A DNA stretch of 31,373 nucleotides from JBBDSJ01 sp040905025 (GCA_040905025.1 JBBDSJ010000082.1:1-31373), one strand, 5' to 3'. Shown: positions 8,429 to 16,263, numbered from the stretch's first letter. Numbers and translations: made by a program. The notes: generated by a model from the sequence alone, not told the origin.

Positions 8429-8935
8429 ATGCTATCGATACGCAGTTGGTCCATTTTTGCCGCCCTGGTTTTGCTGGCACCGGCCGGCTTAGCAGCAGAA
8501 ACTGCCGCGGATGAACCGCCACGTGAAGCCAGGCAAACGGTAACACGCAGCGAGGCCGTCAAGGCATTGCGCACCTACCAGCAGGATCCGGTTAACAATC
8601 TGGAATCAGCCAGTGTGTTCATGACCTATGTCAAGGAAGATGGTGATGTGCATGTCTCGATGAATGATACCCTGCTGCCATGGATGCGCGGTAACTACCC
8701 GCCACAAACCAAGGCCGCGCTGTTATCAGCATTTGTCGCCGGCAATTTCCAGGCGCAACTGGATGACGAAACCGAGCTTGATGACTCCGTCGCCGGCCTG
8801 ACCTATGTGGTCGATGTCTATACGCAGCTGAAAAAGCTTGATGCCACGTTACTGATACCGGAGCTGGAAAAACTGTTAAGCGCGAAAGGTGACGATGAGC
8901 TGGAAGTCGCCATCAATCGCATGATTGCACGTTAA
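8429..8935 (+). CDS. Exported protein of unknown function
   Basis: I do not recognise this 168-residue protein. It has a convincing signal peptide (basic start, hydrophobic stretch of about residues 7-20, probable cleavage after Ala near 22-23), so it is probably periplasmic. The mature part is acidic, largely helical in appearance, and contains no cysteine. A sequence around residues 60-90 (SVFMTYVKEDGDVHVSMNDTLLPWM) is the most distinctive piece. AAGGAAG at 8417-8423 is a good ribosome binding site. It lies 91 bases after glmM with no obvious terminator between, and an AT-rich gap separates it from the peroxiredoxin gene. Confidence 0.75.
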   Translation: MLSIRSWSIFAALVLLAPAGLAAETAADEPPREARQTVTRSEAVKALRTYQQDPVNNLESASVFMTYVKEDGDVHVSMNDTLLPWMRGNYPPQTKAALLSAFVAGNFQAQLDDETELDDSVAGLTYVVDVYTQLKKLDATLLIPELEKLLSAKGDDELEVAINRMIAR

Positions 8936-8959
8936 TTTATTTATTAATTGAATCAATCA

Positions 8960-9087
8960 GTTATTGCAATAACCAGCTATAGTCAATAGCTATTGAATAT
9001 ATAACTAAATTAAATTTAATTAATGCTGCATTGCGGTATAGACTTCACACTGACTTTAAACACGGGCAAGTCGACAGTCTCGACTTG
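8960..9087 (+). promoter_or_regulatory. Palindrome-rich control region upstream of the peroxiredoxin gene
   Basis: The 185-base gap before the peroxiredoxin gene is AT-rich and holds several symmetric sites. GTTATTGCAATAAC (8960-8973) is a perfect 14-base palindrome. AGCTAT-AGTCA-ATAGCT (8975-8991) is an inverted repeat overlapping the palindrome AATAGCTATT (8985-8994). CAAGTCGA (9067-9074) pairs with TCGACTTG (9080-9087) to give a leader stem-loop about 30 bases before the start. Operator sites for a redox regulator are a reasonable guess, but no known consensus fits well. Confidence 0.4.
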
Positions 9088-9120
9088 TCAAACTTTCAGA
9101 AACTGTTGGAGATGTAATAA

Positions 9121-9720
9121 ATGAGCGTACTCGTAACCAAACAAGCCCCTGATTTTACTGCCGCCGCCGTTTTACCGGACGGTACTTTCAAGGAAAACTT
9201 CAAGCTGTCAGACCTGCGTGGCAAATATGTCGTGCTGTTTTTCTGGCCGCTGGATTTTACTTTTGTGTGCCCTTCGGAAATCATCGCTCATCACAACCGC
9301 GCCGAACGCTTCAAGGAGCTGGGTGTTGAGCTGGTTGGTGTTTCGATTGACTCACAGTTCACCCACTTTGCCTGGCGCGAAACGCCGGTGGAAAACGGTG
9401 GCATCGGCCGTGTAGCATTTCCGCTGGTCGCCGACGTCAAGCATGAAATTGCCCAGGCCTACGGTATCGAACATCCGGATGGTGTCGCCCTGCGCGCCTC
9501 TTTCCTGATTGACAAGGATGGTGTGGTTCAGCATCAGACCGTCAATAACCTGCCGCTGGGCCGTAATGTTGACGAAATGGTCCGCCTGGTCGAAGCTTTA
9601 CAGTTCACTGAGGAACACGGTGAAGTCTGCCCGGCCGGCTGGCAGAAAGGCATGAAGGGTATGAAAGCTGACGCCAAGGGCGTTGCCGAATACCTGAAAG
9701 AAAATGCTGAAGCGCTGTAA
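9121..9720 (+). CDS. Typical 2-Cys peroxiredoxin (AhpC/Prx1 type)
   Basis: This thiol peroxidase reduces hydrogen peroxide, organic peroxides and probably peroxynitrite in the cytoplasm. The 199-residue protein has the peroxidatic Cys50 in DFTFVCPSE and the resolving Cys170 in GEVCPAGW, the arrangement of decameric typical 2-Cys enzymes. A GGIG segment at 93-96 resembles the GGLG motif of overoxidation-sensitive enzymes, but the C-terminus lacks the matching YF motif. GGAG (9108-9111) lies nine bases before the ATG. trxB follows after a terminator, so TrxB, through a thioredoxin encoded elsewhere, is a plausible reductant; no ahpF is present. Confidence 0.95.
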   Translation: MSVLVTKQAPDFTAAAVLPDGTFKENFKLSDLRGKYVVLFFWPLDFTFVCPSEIIAHHNRAERFKELGVELVGVSIDSQFTHFAWRETPVENGGIGRVAFPLVADVKHEIAQAYGIEHPDGVALRASFLIDKDGVVQHQTVNNLPLGRNVDEMVRLVEALQFTEEHGEVCPAGWQKGMKGMKADAKGVAEYLKENAEAL

Positions 9721-9748
9721 GTAGTACAGGCAGCTTTAGTGATGATGA

Positions 9749-9780
9749 AGCCGGCACGGTTAGCCGTGTCGGCTTTTTTA
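9749..9780 (+). terminator. Intrinsic terminator after the peroxiredoxin gene
   Basis: AGCCGGCACGG (9749-9759) pairs with CCGTGTCGGCT (9764-9774), eleven pairs including one G-U, with a four-base loop and a T run. It probably separates peroxiredoxin and trxB transcripts at least partly. Confidence 0.85.
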
Positions 9781-9815
9781 TTATAAATGAATTCTGACCA
9801 ACAGGTGATCCACTC

Positions 9816-10835
9816 ATGAGTGAGAAAACGCCAAGACATATCCGGTTGCTGATTCTGGGTTCCGGCCCGGCCGGTTATACCGCAGCGGTTTATGCCGCGC
9901 GTGCCAATCTGAATCCGGTCATGATCACAGGCATTCAGCCGGGTGGACAGCTAACGACAACCACTGAAGTCGATAACTGGCCCGGTGATGTTGAAGGCCT
10001 GACCGGCCCGGCATTGATGGAACGTATGCAGAAACATGCCGAGCGGTATGAAACTGAAATAGTATTTGATCATATCAACAAGGTTGATCTGAAAAAGCGG
10101 CCGTTCCTGCTGGAAGGCGATGCCGGCAGCTATACCTGTGATGCATTAATTATTGCGACCGGCGCCAGCGCCCGTTATCTTGGCCTGGACTCGGAAACGG
10201 CGTTTATGGGCAAGGGCGTGTCGGCCTGTGCGACCTGTGACGGCTTCTTCTACAAGAACCAGAAAGTCGCCGTGATTGGCGGTGGTAACACGGCAGTTGA
10301 AGAAGCATTGTATCTGTCCAATATTGCCGCTGAAGTCACGCTGGTACACCGTCGTGATGAGTTGCGCGCTGAAAAAATCCTGCAGGATAAATTGTTTGAG
10401 AAAGAAAAAGACGGCAACGTCAATATTATCTGGGACAGTGAACTGGACGAAGTCCTAGGTGATGATTCCGGTGTGACCGGCATGCGCGTGAAAAACCGCA
10501 ACACCGGCAAAACAAGGGATATTGAACTGCAGGGCGTCTTTATCGCCATTGGTCACGATCCGAATACCGGTATTTTCAAGGGTCAGCTGGATATGACCGG
10601 GGAAGGTTACCTGCATATCAAGAGTGGCCAGGAAGGTGGTGCAACGGCAACTTCGGTCAACGGTGTATTTGCCGCCGGTGATGTTTCGGACCATGTTTAT
10701 CGTCAGGCCATTACTTCGGCCGGCTTCGGCTGCATGGCCGCCCTGGATGCCGACAAGTATCTGGGCCAGCTGGAAAACACCAGCGATAAGGAAACCCGGA
10801 TACTGTCAGTCAGCAAGCAAAAGGCAACTGCCTGA
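9816..10835 (+). CDS. trxB: Thioredoxin-disulfide reductase
   Basis: TrxB transfers electrons from NADPH through FAD to thioredoxin. The 339-residue protein has the FAD loop GSGPAG (15-20), the redox motif CATC (C138, C141) in SACATCDGFF, the NADPH loop GGGNTA (155-160) followed by HRRDELRAEK, and the second FAD motif GVFAAGDVSD. It is slightly longer than E. coli TrxB because of extra residues at the N-terminus and a KETRILSVSKQKATA-like tail. AGGTGA upstream is a fair ribosome binding site. Confidence 0.97.
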   Translation: MSEKTPRHIRLLILGSGPAGYTAAVYAARANLNPVMITGIQPGGQLTTTTEVDNWPGDVEGLTGPALMERMQKHAERYETEIVFDHINKVDLKKRPFLLEGDAGSYTCDALIIATGASARYLGLDSETAFMGKGVSACATCDGFFYKNQKVAVIGGGNTAVEEALYLSNIAAEVTLVHRRDELRAEKILQDKLFEKEKDGNVNIIWDSELDEVLGDDSGVTGMRVKNRNTGKTRDIELQGVFIAIGHDPNTGIFKGQLDMTGEGYLHIKSGQEGGATATSVNGVFAAGDVSDHVYRQAITSAGFGCMAALDADKYLGQLENTSDKETRILSVSKQKATA

Positions 10836-10868
10836 AATATCAGCAGTTCCCGAAACAGTAGTTGAAAT

Positions 10869-10892
10869 AGCCGTGCTTTGCGCGGCTTTTTT
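10869..10892 (+). terminator. Intrinsic terminator after trxB
   Basis: AGCCGTG (10869-10875) pairs with CGCGGCT (10881-10887), with a five-base loop and six T residues. Confidence 0.75.
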
Positions 10893-10941
10893 ATGCCCGG
10901 ATGCCGGTAATCCCGGCAGTGTCCCGGTACAAATTTAGAAT

Positions 10942-10968
10942 GTGACCGTTTTGTGACATTTCGGTTAC
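10942..10968. promoter_or_regulatory. Pho-box-like direct repeats upstream of the phosphate permease
   Basis: TGTGAC occurs at 10941 and 10952, eleven bases apart, and a weaker third copy (GGTTAC) falls in phase at 10963. On the minus strand, 10959-10942 reads ATGTCACAAAACGGTCAC, which by eye matches the E. coli Pho box (two CTGTCAT heptamers, four-base spacer) at about 15 of 18 positions. The following gene is a phosphate transporter, which fits PhoB control. The orientation is opposite to most activating Pho boxes, so repression or an unrelated factor is also possible. Confidence 0.45.
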
Positions 10969-11009
10969 CATGCCCGCTCCGGAAATAGAACGATAAAAGC
11001 GGAGGGCGC

Positions 11010-12596
11010 ATGGCGTTCGCACGTGCTGCAAATTATCTGACTGAGTCAGACCCTGATCTGAAAGGTATTTCTTACCGTTTTGCACTGGCGCTGCTCTTTA
11101 TCCTCGCGGTGTCGTTGTATGCGAAATTTTTCGGTGGTGGTCATATCAGCATGACGCTGGTCATTGCTGCCGGTGTCGGTGGCTATATGGCGATGGGCAT
11201 TGGTGCCAACGACGTGGCCAACAATGTCGGCCCCGCCGTCGGTTCCAGAGCCCTGACGCTGGGCGGTGCCTTGCTTATAGCTGCCATTTTCGAAGCGGCA
11301 GGGGCCATTATCGCCGGCGGCAATGTCGTTACGACGATCCGCAGCGGTATTATTGACCCGACCCTTATCCCGGATACGCATACTTTCGTCTGGTTGATGC
11401 TGGCGGCATTGCTCGCCGCCGCTATCTGGCTCAACCTGGCGACCGCCATTGGTGCGCCCGTCTCGACAACTCACTCCATTGTAGGAGCAGTTCTGGGTGC
11501 CGGAATTGCTGCTGGTGGTTTTGCCATTGCCGACTGGGGCGTGGTTGGCAAGATTGTGTTGAGTTGGCTGGTATCACCCATTACCGGTGGTCTTATCGCG
11601 GCGTTTTTTTTATATCTGATCAAGCGCCTGATTACCTATGACAGCAACATGGCGCAGGCGGCCGGTCGCCATGTGCCGGTGCTGATAGGTCTGATGGCCT
11701 GGGCATTCACCACGTTTCTGTTGATCAAGGGGGTAGGGCGGCTGGTGGATATCAGTTTTGGCCAGGCACTGCTCTACGGTCTTACTCTTGGCGTTGTGAT
11801 AATGATTCTGCTGAAACCGGTCTTCCGGCGTCGGGCGTTGTATATCGAAAGTGACAAACCGGCCGTAAACCGTCTGTTCAATATACCATTGGTCTTTGCC
11901 GCCGCATTGTTGTGTTTCGCGCATGGATCCAACGACGTTGCCAATGCCATTGGCCCATTGGCCGCCATCGTTGATGTACTGGGTAATGAACCTGATGCCA
12001 TTGCCGGCCAGACGACTATCCCGTTATGGGTCATGATGATTGGCGCGCTGGGTTTGTCACTGGGGCTTGCCCTGTTTGGTACTCGTGTCATCAAAACGGT
12101 GGGTGATGAAATTACCGATCTGGATCAGATGCGCGCCTATTGTATTGCGATGGCAGCTACTATTACCGTGATTATAGCCAGCCAGCTTGGCTTGCCGATA
12201 AGCTCAACCCACACTGCTGTAGGTGCGGTATTCGGCGTTGGTTTCCTGCGTGAATATCTGAAAGTCAGTTATGATCGCAAGATAGAAAAAATCAAGGAAC
12301 ATCATGCCGGCGAAGACCAGCATCTGCTTGATGGCTTTCTGGCAAGATTTGAAGCTGCATCAGTCAGAGAGAAGGGTGCCATCCTGCGTGAAATCAAGCG
12401 CAAGCAAAAACAGGATGAAAGCGTAGCATTGATCCGGAAAAAGGAACGTAAAAGCTTGCGCAAGGTATACCGTCAGGAACTGGTGAAACGTTCTCTGGTA
12501 CTTCGGATTATATCTGCGTGGGTGATCACGGTACCGGCATCAGCATTAATGGCCGCAATTATTTATTTCGTCATCCGGGGAATGTTGCTGCCCTGA
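11010..12596 (+). CDS. PiT-family inorganic phosphate permease
   Basis: PiT proteins are secondary transporters of phosphate (often as metal-phosphate) across the inner membrane. The 528-residue protein shows the two inverted-repeat signatures of the family: GANDVANNVGPAVGSRAL near residue 65 and HGSNDVANAIGPLAAI near residue 305. About ten to twelve hydrophobic segments are evident, and each half has a PVSTTHSIVGAV or PISSTHTAVGAV segment. A basic, charged cytoplasmic stretch of about 70 residues (around 420-490) precedes the last membrane helix. GCGGAGGGC directly before the ATG is a strong ribosome binding site. No PhoU-like DUF47 partner is adjacent. It converges on the diguanylate cyclase gene with only 22 bases between stops. 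Confidence 0.93.
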   Translation: MAFARAANYLTESDPDLKGISYRFALALLFILAVSLYAKFFGGGHISMTLVIAAGVGGYMAMGIGANDVANNVGPAVGSRALTLGGALLIAAIFEAAGAIIAGGNVVTTIRSGIIDPTLIPDTHTFVWLMLAALLAAAIWLNLATAIGAPVSTTHSIVGAVLGAGIAAGGFAIADWGVVGKIVLSWLVSPITGGLIAAFFLYLIKRLITYDSNMAQAAGRHVPVLIGLMAWAFTTFLLIKGVGRLVDISFGQALLYGLTLGVVIMILLKPVFRRRALYIESDKPAVNRLFNIPLVFAAALLCFAHGSNDVANAIGPLAAIVDVLGNEPDAIAGQTTIPLWVMMIGALGLSLGLALFGTRVIKTVGDEITDLDQMRAYCIAMAATITVIIASQLGLPISSTHTAVGAVFGVGFLREYLKVSYDRKIEKIKEHHAGEDQHLLDGFLARFEAASVREKGAILREIKRKQKQDESVALIRKKERKSLRKVYRQELVKRSLVLRIISAWVITVPASALMAAIIYFVIRGMLLP

Positions 12597-12618
12597 CTGG
12601 TGGGGATACAGACAAGTA

Positions 12619-13929
12619 TCAATCGGCTTCAAAAGGGATGGATTCAACGCGATTTCTGCCATTGTTTTTCGCTTTGTAAAGTGCCTTGTCGACTCTCTTA
12701 AGCAATGAATTGGAGTCCTCTCCCGGGACAAATTCCACCACCCCGAAGCTGGCCGTTACAGACCCTGTTTTTCCGAAGTCATGTCGGGAAACAGTCAGCC
12801 GCAATTTTTCCGCGATTTTCCTTGCTGCTTCCAGGCTGGATTGTGGCAGCAGTACCATGAACTCCTCACCGCCCCAGCGTGCTGCGATGTCGACGCTGCG
12901 AATATTCGAACACACCAGTTTGACTACAGTCTGTAATACCTTGTCGCCTGTATCATGACCATGGTTATCATTTATCTGTTTGAAGTGATCAAGGTCATAC
13001 ATAATCAGTGACAGTTGAGTGGCGTATCTGTTCACACGGTCGATTTCACTTTCCAGCAGGCGTGTGAATTCCTTGCGGTTGAGTATGCCGGTAAGCCCAT
13101 CGGTGGTGGCGAGCACACGGATCCTTTCCTCAGCCTCTTTGCGCTCGGTAATATCCATGACAATCCCTTGATAGTGATGTGCAAGGCCGTCATCGCCACG
13201 TTCCACGACAGTGCGATCATAAATCCAGCGCACACGGCCATCAGCACATACAATCCGATACTCCTGCTCAAACGACTCGGCACCTGTTTCATCATGGTGC
13301 TTGACTTCAGCAGCCACACGTTCCAGATCATCCGGATGAATCAATGTGGCATAAGCTACGGCACCACTGCGCAGATCGTCAGCTTTATAGCCAAATTGCT
13401 GTACGTTCTCAGATACAAGTTCTGTTGGCCAGCCTGGCTCGACCCGCCAGCGAAACAGTATCGTATTACTGTTCTCGACAATAATTTTATGCAGATTAAG
13501 CTGTTCCTGAAATTGCTTGCGTTCGGTAATATTTCTGCATATACAAAAGATCAGTTTCTCGCCCTTGTATATAGTGCCGTTCGTGCTCAGTTCGACATCA
13601 ATAATCTTGCCGTCTTTACAGCGGTGTCGGGTCTCGAAGTGATCGCCTGATGAATCAACAGTCCGGATCATTTCCAGGAGCGTGTTCCTGTCAAATTGAC
13701 AGTCCCAGTCCCATACATGAAGTTTTTTAATTTCCTCCAGTGAGTAGCCAAGCATGTCAGCATATTGTTTGTTTACCTGATAAACGCTGCCATCCTGCTT
13801 CAGTACTACAATGCCATCTCTGGACTGGTCAAATAAAATACTCCATAGTGCGACTTCATCACGCAGCAGTCCCTCAATCCTGCGGCTATCTTCCACGCGC
13901 AGTTGAAACTTAATAGCTGCGCTGAGCAT
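12619..13929 (-). CDS. PAS-PAS-GGDEF diguanylate cyclase (surviving part of a longer gene)
   Basis: This intact reading frame of 436 residues makes cyclic di-GMP if active. A first PAS domain (about 30-140, ending FCICRNITERKQ) is followed by a second PAS/PAC (about 145-270, ending GIVMDITERKEAEE) and a GGDEF domain (about 275-436). The active site is GGEEF at 353-357, and an RxxD product-inhibition site (RSVD, 344-347) lies five residues upstream, so catalysis and feedback inhibition look intact. The ATG used here is a fortuitous internal start: no ribosome binding site precedes it, and the upstream sequence (13946-14444) encodes the missing GAF domain in a broken frame. Whether this ORF is translated on its own is uncertain. 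Confidence 0.85.
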   Translation of the reverse strand: MLSAAIKFQLRVEDSRRIEGLLRDEVALWSILFDQSRDGIVVLKQDGSVYQVNKQYADMLGYSLEEIKKLHVWDWDCQFDRNTLLEMIRTVDSSGDHFETRHRCKDGKIIDVELSTNGTIYKGEKLIFCICRNITERKQFQEQLNLHKIIVENSNTILFRWRVEPGWPTELVSENVQQFGYKADDLRSGAVAYATLIHPDDLERVAAEVKHHDETGAESFEQEYRIVCADGRVRWIYDRTVVERGDDGLAHHYQGIVMDITERKEAEERIRVLATTDGLTGILNRKEFTRLLESEIDRVNRYATQLSLIMYDLDHFKQINDNHGHDTGDKVLQTVVKLVCSNIRSVDIAARWGGEEFMVLLPQSSLEAARKIAEKLRLTVSRHDFGKTGSVTASFGVVEFVPGEDSNSLLKRVDKALYKAKNNGRNRVESIPFEAD

Positions 13930-13945
13930 GCTGGCCAGGTATCGG

Positions 13946-14444
13946 GCCGTGTTAATTCCTCAGCATGAAATTTACGTTTTCCGCTCGTATGTTCAAAACA
14001 GAGTACGCCGGCCAGTTTTCTTTCAACATGTATGGGTGCATCCAGCATCGCGCCTATGCCGTTCGGTTTTAAATATGATTCTGCAAATTCACGGGTGTGT
14101 GTATTGCTGATCGCATTCTCAGCAGCTATAACTTCCTCTGATTCTATTACCGCGAAATAGGCCGGATATTGATCAGCACTTAATTCCCTGCCGTATGAAT
14201 GTTTGTTTGGGCCTGCTTCATAAAGGTCATCACATCACAAGGAACGTTGCGTATGGTCGTAATACCATACGCTGACACGTTCAATGTCGAGTGCCCGGGC
14301 AGCGATTTCAGTAGTATCGCGCACGATGCGTTTGATATTACCTTCATATTCACGCCATGTTTTGATAATGGCCAGCAACGCCTCCTGTTGCCGGCCAATG
14401 CGTGCCAGAAAGGTTTGATCAGATTGGTGGTTTGTATTTGACAT
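13946..14444 (-). pseudogene. GAF-domain part of the diguanylate cyclase, broken by a stop and a frameshift
   Basis: Reading the minus strand from the ATG at 14444-14442 gives MSNTNHQSDQTFLARIG, then a GAF-like start ending VSVWYYDHTQRSL, then an in-frame TGA (14237-14235). The same frame continues with CDDLYEAGPNKHSYGREL and on through MLDAPIHVERKLAGVLCFEH, typical GAF sequence, to FHAEELTR. There one base is missing near 13944-13948 (GGGCC on the plus strand), and coding resumes in the next frame as RYLASMLSAAIKFQL, the start of the PAS-PAS-GGDEF ORF. The ancestral gene was therefore GAF-PAS-PAS-GGDEF (12619-14444). CGA to TGA explains the stop most simply. Natural decay is likely; sequencing or assembly error is possible. 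Confidence 0.75.
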
Positions 14445-14663
14445 GATTGCGCAACGACGCTGCTGCCGCAGGGTTAGAGAACCGGTGGCAAATGGTAGCA
14501 AACCAGGCGAATTTTTGAAGATTTTTGTTCTTTTAATGTGTCATGGCGCACAGACATGCTGTTGCCGACAAGACGATAGTTTCTAAATAAACATGGCCAA
14601 TACCATGCTGTTGAATAAATTATCAGATGAGTGGCACTACTGCTGAAAATCAGGAGCTTGAGC
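14445..14663. other. Divergent intergenic region
   Basis: This 219-base AT-rich gap separates the broken cyclase from the small membrane protein gene and presumably holds promoters for both. A ten-base direct repeat CATGCTGTTG occurs at 14555-14564 and 14604-14613. I see no RNA gene or clear operator in it. Confidence 0.3.
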
Positions 14664-14939
14664 ATGCAATATGGTGAAAGTAACAACAATAATGTGGCGA
14701 TCGTGGCAATCATTGTTATCGGTGTATTGATTGCTGGCGGCGTAGTGTTGTACTTCAATGGGAATTTCGGTGGGCGCGATGTTGTGCATCGGGACACCAC
14801 TACAATCATTGAACGAACTTAAGATGCTGAACCTGACAAGGAAGCTGCTGCTGTTGAGCCAGCAGAGGAAGAATCTTCAGGATTTACGTTCAAGCATGAA
14901 AATGAAGATGGTACTACTACCGAGGTTGGAACTCCCTGA
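14664..14939 (+). pseudogene. Small membrane protein gene with in-frame TAA
   Basis: From the ATG at 14664, preceded by AGGAG at 14652-14656 with a seven-base spacer, the frame encodes MQYGESNNNN, one membrane helix (about residues 11-31) and FGGRDVVHRDTTTIIERT, then TAA at 14820-14822 (codon 53). The same frame continues for 38 codons with clearly protein-like acidic sequence (DAEPDKEAAAVEPAEEE, then SSGFTFKHENEDGTTTEVGTP) to TGA at 14937-14939. The intact gene would encode 91 residues: a single-pass protein with an acidic tail. A one-base change from CAA, AAA or GAA would explain the TAA. The truncated 52-residue product retains the helix and may still be made. Function unknown. Confidence 0.6.
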
Positions 14940-14983
14940 ATATTACTTTATTACAGGTGTATATTTGAACTAGGACAACAAAG

Positions 14984-16261
14984 ATGAAATATTTAATGAG
15001 CGCACTGGGTCTGTGCCTTGTGCTGGTGTCAGGATTATTGCTTGCGGCAGATTTTAATGCAGCTATGACGGCCTATGAACGTCAGGATTACGCTACAGCG
15101 GCAAGAGAATTTACAGCACTGGCGCAAAGTGGCGATACCCATGCCCAGTATATGCTGGGCCGGCTTCATTCCCAGGGCAAAGGGGTGGCTCAGGATTATG
15201 TAGAAGCCCACAAGTGGTACAACCTGGCGGCGTCGCATGGTCACAAACATGCCGGTCAGGCGCGTGATACCCTCAGCCAGCGTATGTCCTCAACGCAAGT
15301 TGCTACAGCACAGCGTGAAGCCCGGCAATGGAAAAGCGGTGCTGATAAAATCAGCACGGACACACCACCACTTCGACAGACAATTAATTCGATTCAAAGA
15401 AGCCTGAACGAACTCGGTTATGATGCAGGTGTGCCGGATGGTCTAATGGGTGCGAAAACACGCGCGGCGATTCGTGAATATCAATATGCACATGGTCTGG
15501 ATGTTGATAGTCAGCCGACAGAATCGCTGCGCGAACATTTGGCAGAAACATTGCGTACAGCGAAAAATGATTCGGAAAAAACGCATAATCAGGCGAATGA
15601 CTGGCCCTGGCGGCGCCTGTTGTTACATGATGCATTTCGTGATGGCGATTACACCCGGGATCCAGCCTGGACAGTTGACACTGGCAGTTTTTCGGTAGAG
15701 TCAGGTGCAGGATTGCGTACTGTCCATACAGCACGCCGACCATTGGCCGAGGCACCACAGGAGGATTTGCCCATGGCGATTCTGGGCGCCATTCTGGGCG
15801 AGGTTAACCGTTCGCGTTCTCAGGGGAATACAGCAGAGACACCGGATCTTGCCGAGATACATGTAGTGCAAAATATTACCAACGCTTTTGCTCTCGAGCT
15901 TGGCCTTAATGTACGGCAGGCTACAGGACCATTGGTATTCGGTCCATACCAGGGCAGTGAACGAAGCAGTGGTTATCATTTGGTATATACGCCCGATGCT
16001 GCACGCGGCTTGCACCTGGTGCGGCTGACCAGTTCCGGTTCCAGTATTATCGAATCGGTTGATCAGCAATTTACCCTTAATCAACAATACGCTATTCAGT
16101 GGACCCGGGATAGCAGTGGCGTGATGGTGGTATCACTTGATGATAATGAAGTTTTCCGGGTTACTGATCGCAATTTTAGAGATTCGTTTGATGGTTTTAC
16201 GTTGATCAATAAAGGCGGCGACTACACAATTAGTGCAGTCACCATACACGGGACTAATTGA
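14984..16261 (+). CDS. Exported Sel1-repeat / peptidoglycan-binding / LamG-like protein
   Basis: The 425-residue protein has a signal peptide (1-21, cleavage after LLLAA). One or two Sel1/TPR-like repeats follow (about 33-90; AQYMLGRLHSQGKGVAQDY, EAHKWYNLAASHGH), then a PG_binding_1 domain (about 133-190; IQRSLNELGYDAGVPDGLMG and TRAAIREYQ). The C-terminal region (about 210-425, FRDGDYTRDPAWTV... to ...YTISAVTIHG) resembles the beta-sandwich LamG/DUF1080-like folds. This suggests a periplasmic protein tethered to the cell wall with a carbohydrate- or protein-binding module. It lies 44 bases after the small membrane protein gene and may share its transcript. It ends two bases before the dapD stop on the other strand. 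The C-terminal fold is inferred by appearance only. Confidence 0.8.
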   Translation: MKYLMSALGLCLVLVSGLLLAADFNAAMTAYERQDYATAAREFTALAQSGDTHAQYMLGRLHSQGKGVAQDYVEAHKWYNLAASHGHKHAGQARDTLSQRMSSTQVATAQREARQWKSGADKISTDTPPLRQTINSIQRSLNELGYDAGVPDGLMGAKTRAAIREYQYAHGLDVDSQPTESLREHLAETLRTAKNDSEKTHNQANDWPWRRLLLHDAFRDGDYTRDPAWTVDTGSFSVESGAGLRTVHTARRPLAEAPQEDLPMAILGAILGEVNRSRSQGNTAETPDLAEIHVVQNITNAFALELGLNVRQATGPLVFGPYQGSERSSGYHLVYTPDAARGLHLVRLTSSGSSIIESVDQQFTLNQQYAIQWTRDSSGVMVVSLDDNEVFRVTDRNFRDSFDGFTLINKGGDYTISAVTIHGTN

Positions 16262-16263
16262 AA

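Noticed and set aside
8966..9000. Canonical OxyR site before the peroxiredoxin gene
   Set aside because: ATAG and CTAT quartets are present but do not fall at the required seven-base spacings; only one half-site pair fits, with a mismatch.
14235..14237. Possible selenocysteine or readthrough codon at the TGA in the GAF domain
   Set aside because: It is followed by Cys in the frame, but GAF domains have no Sec site, no SECIS-like hairpin is evident, and a second lesion (frameshift) lies downstream. A CGA to TGA change is simpler.
14758..14973. A 71-codon ORF overlapping the small membrane protein gene
   Set aside because: It runs out of frame with the convincing membrane-helix and acidic-tail frame, and its translation has no features of its own.
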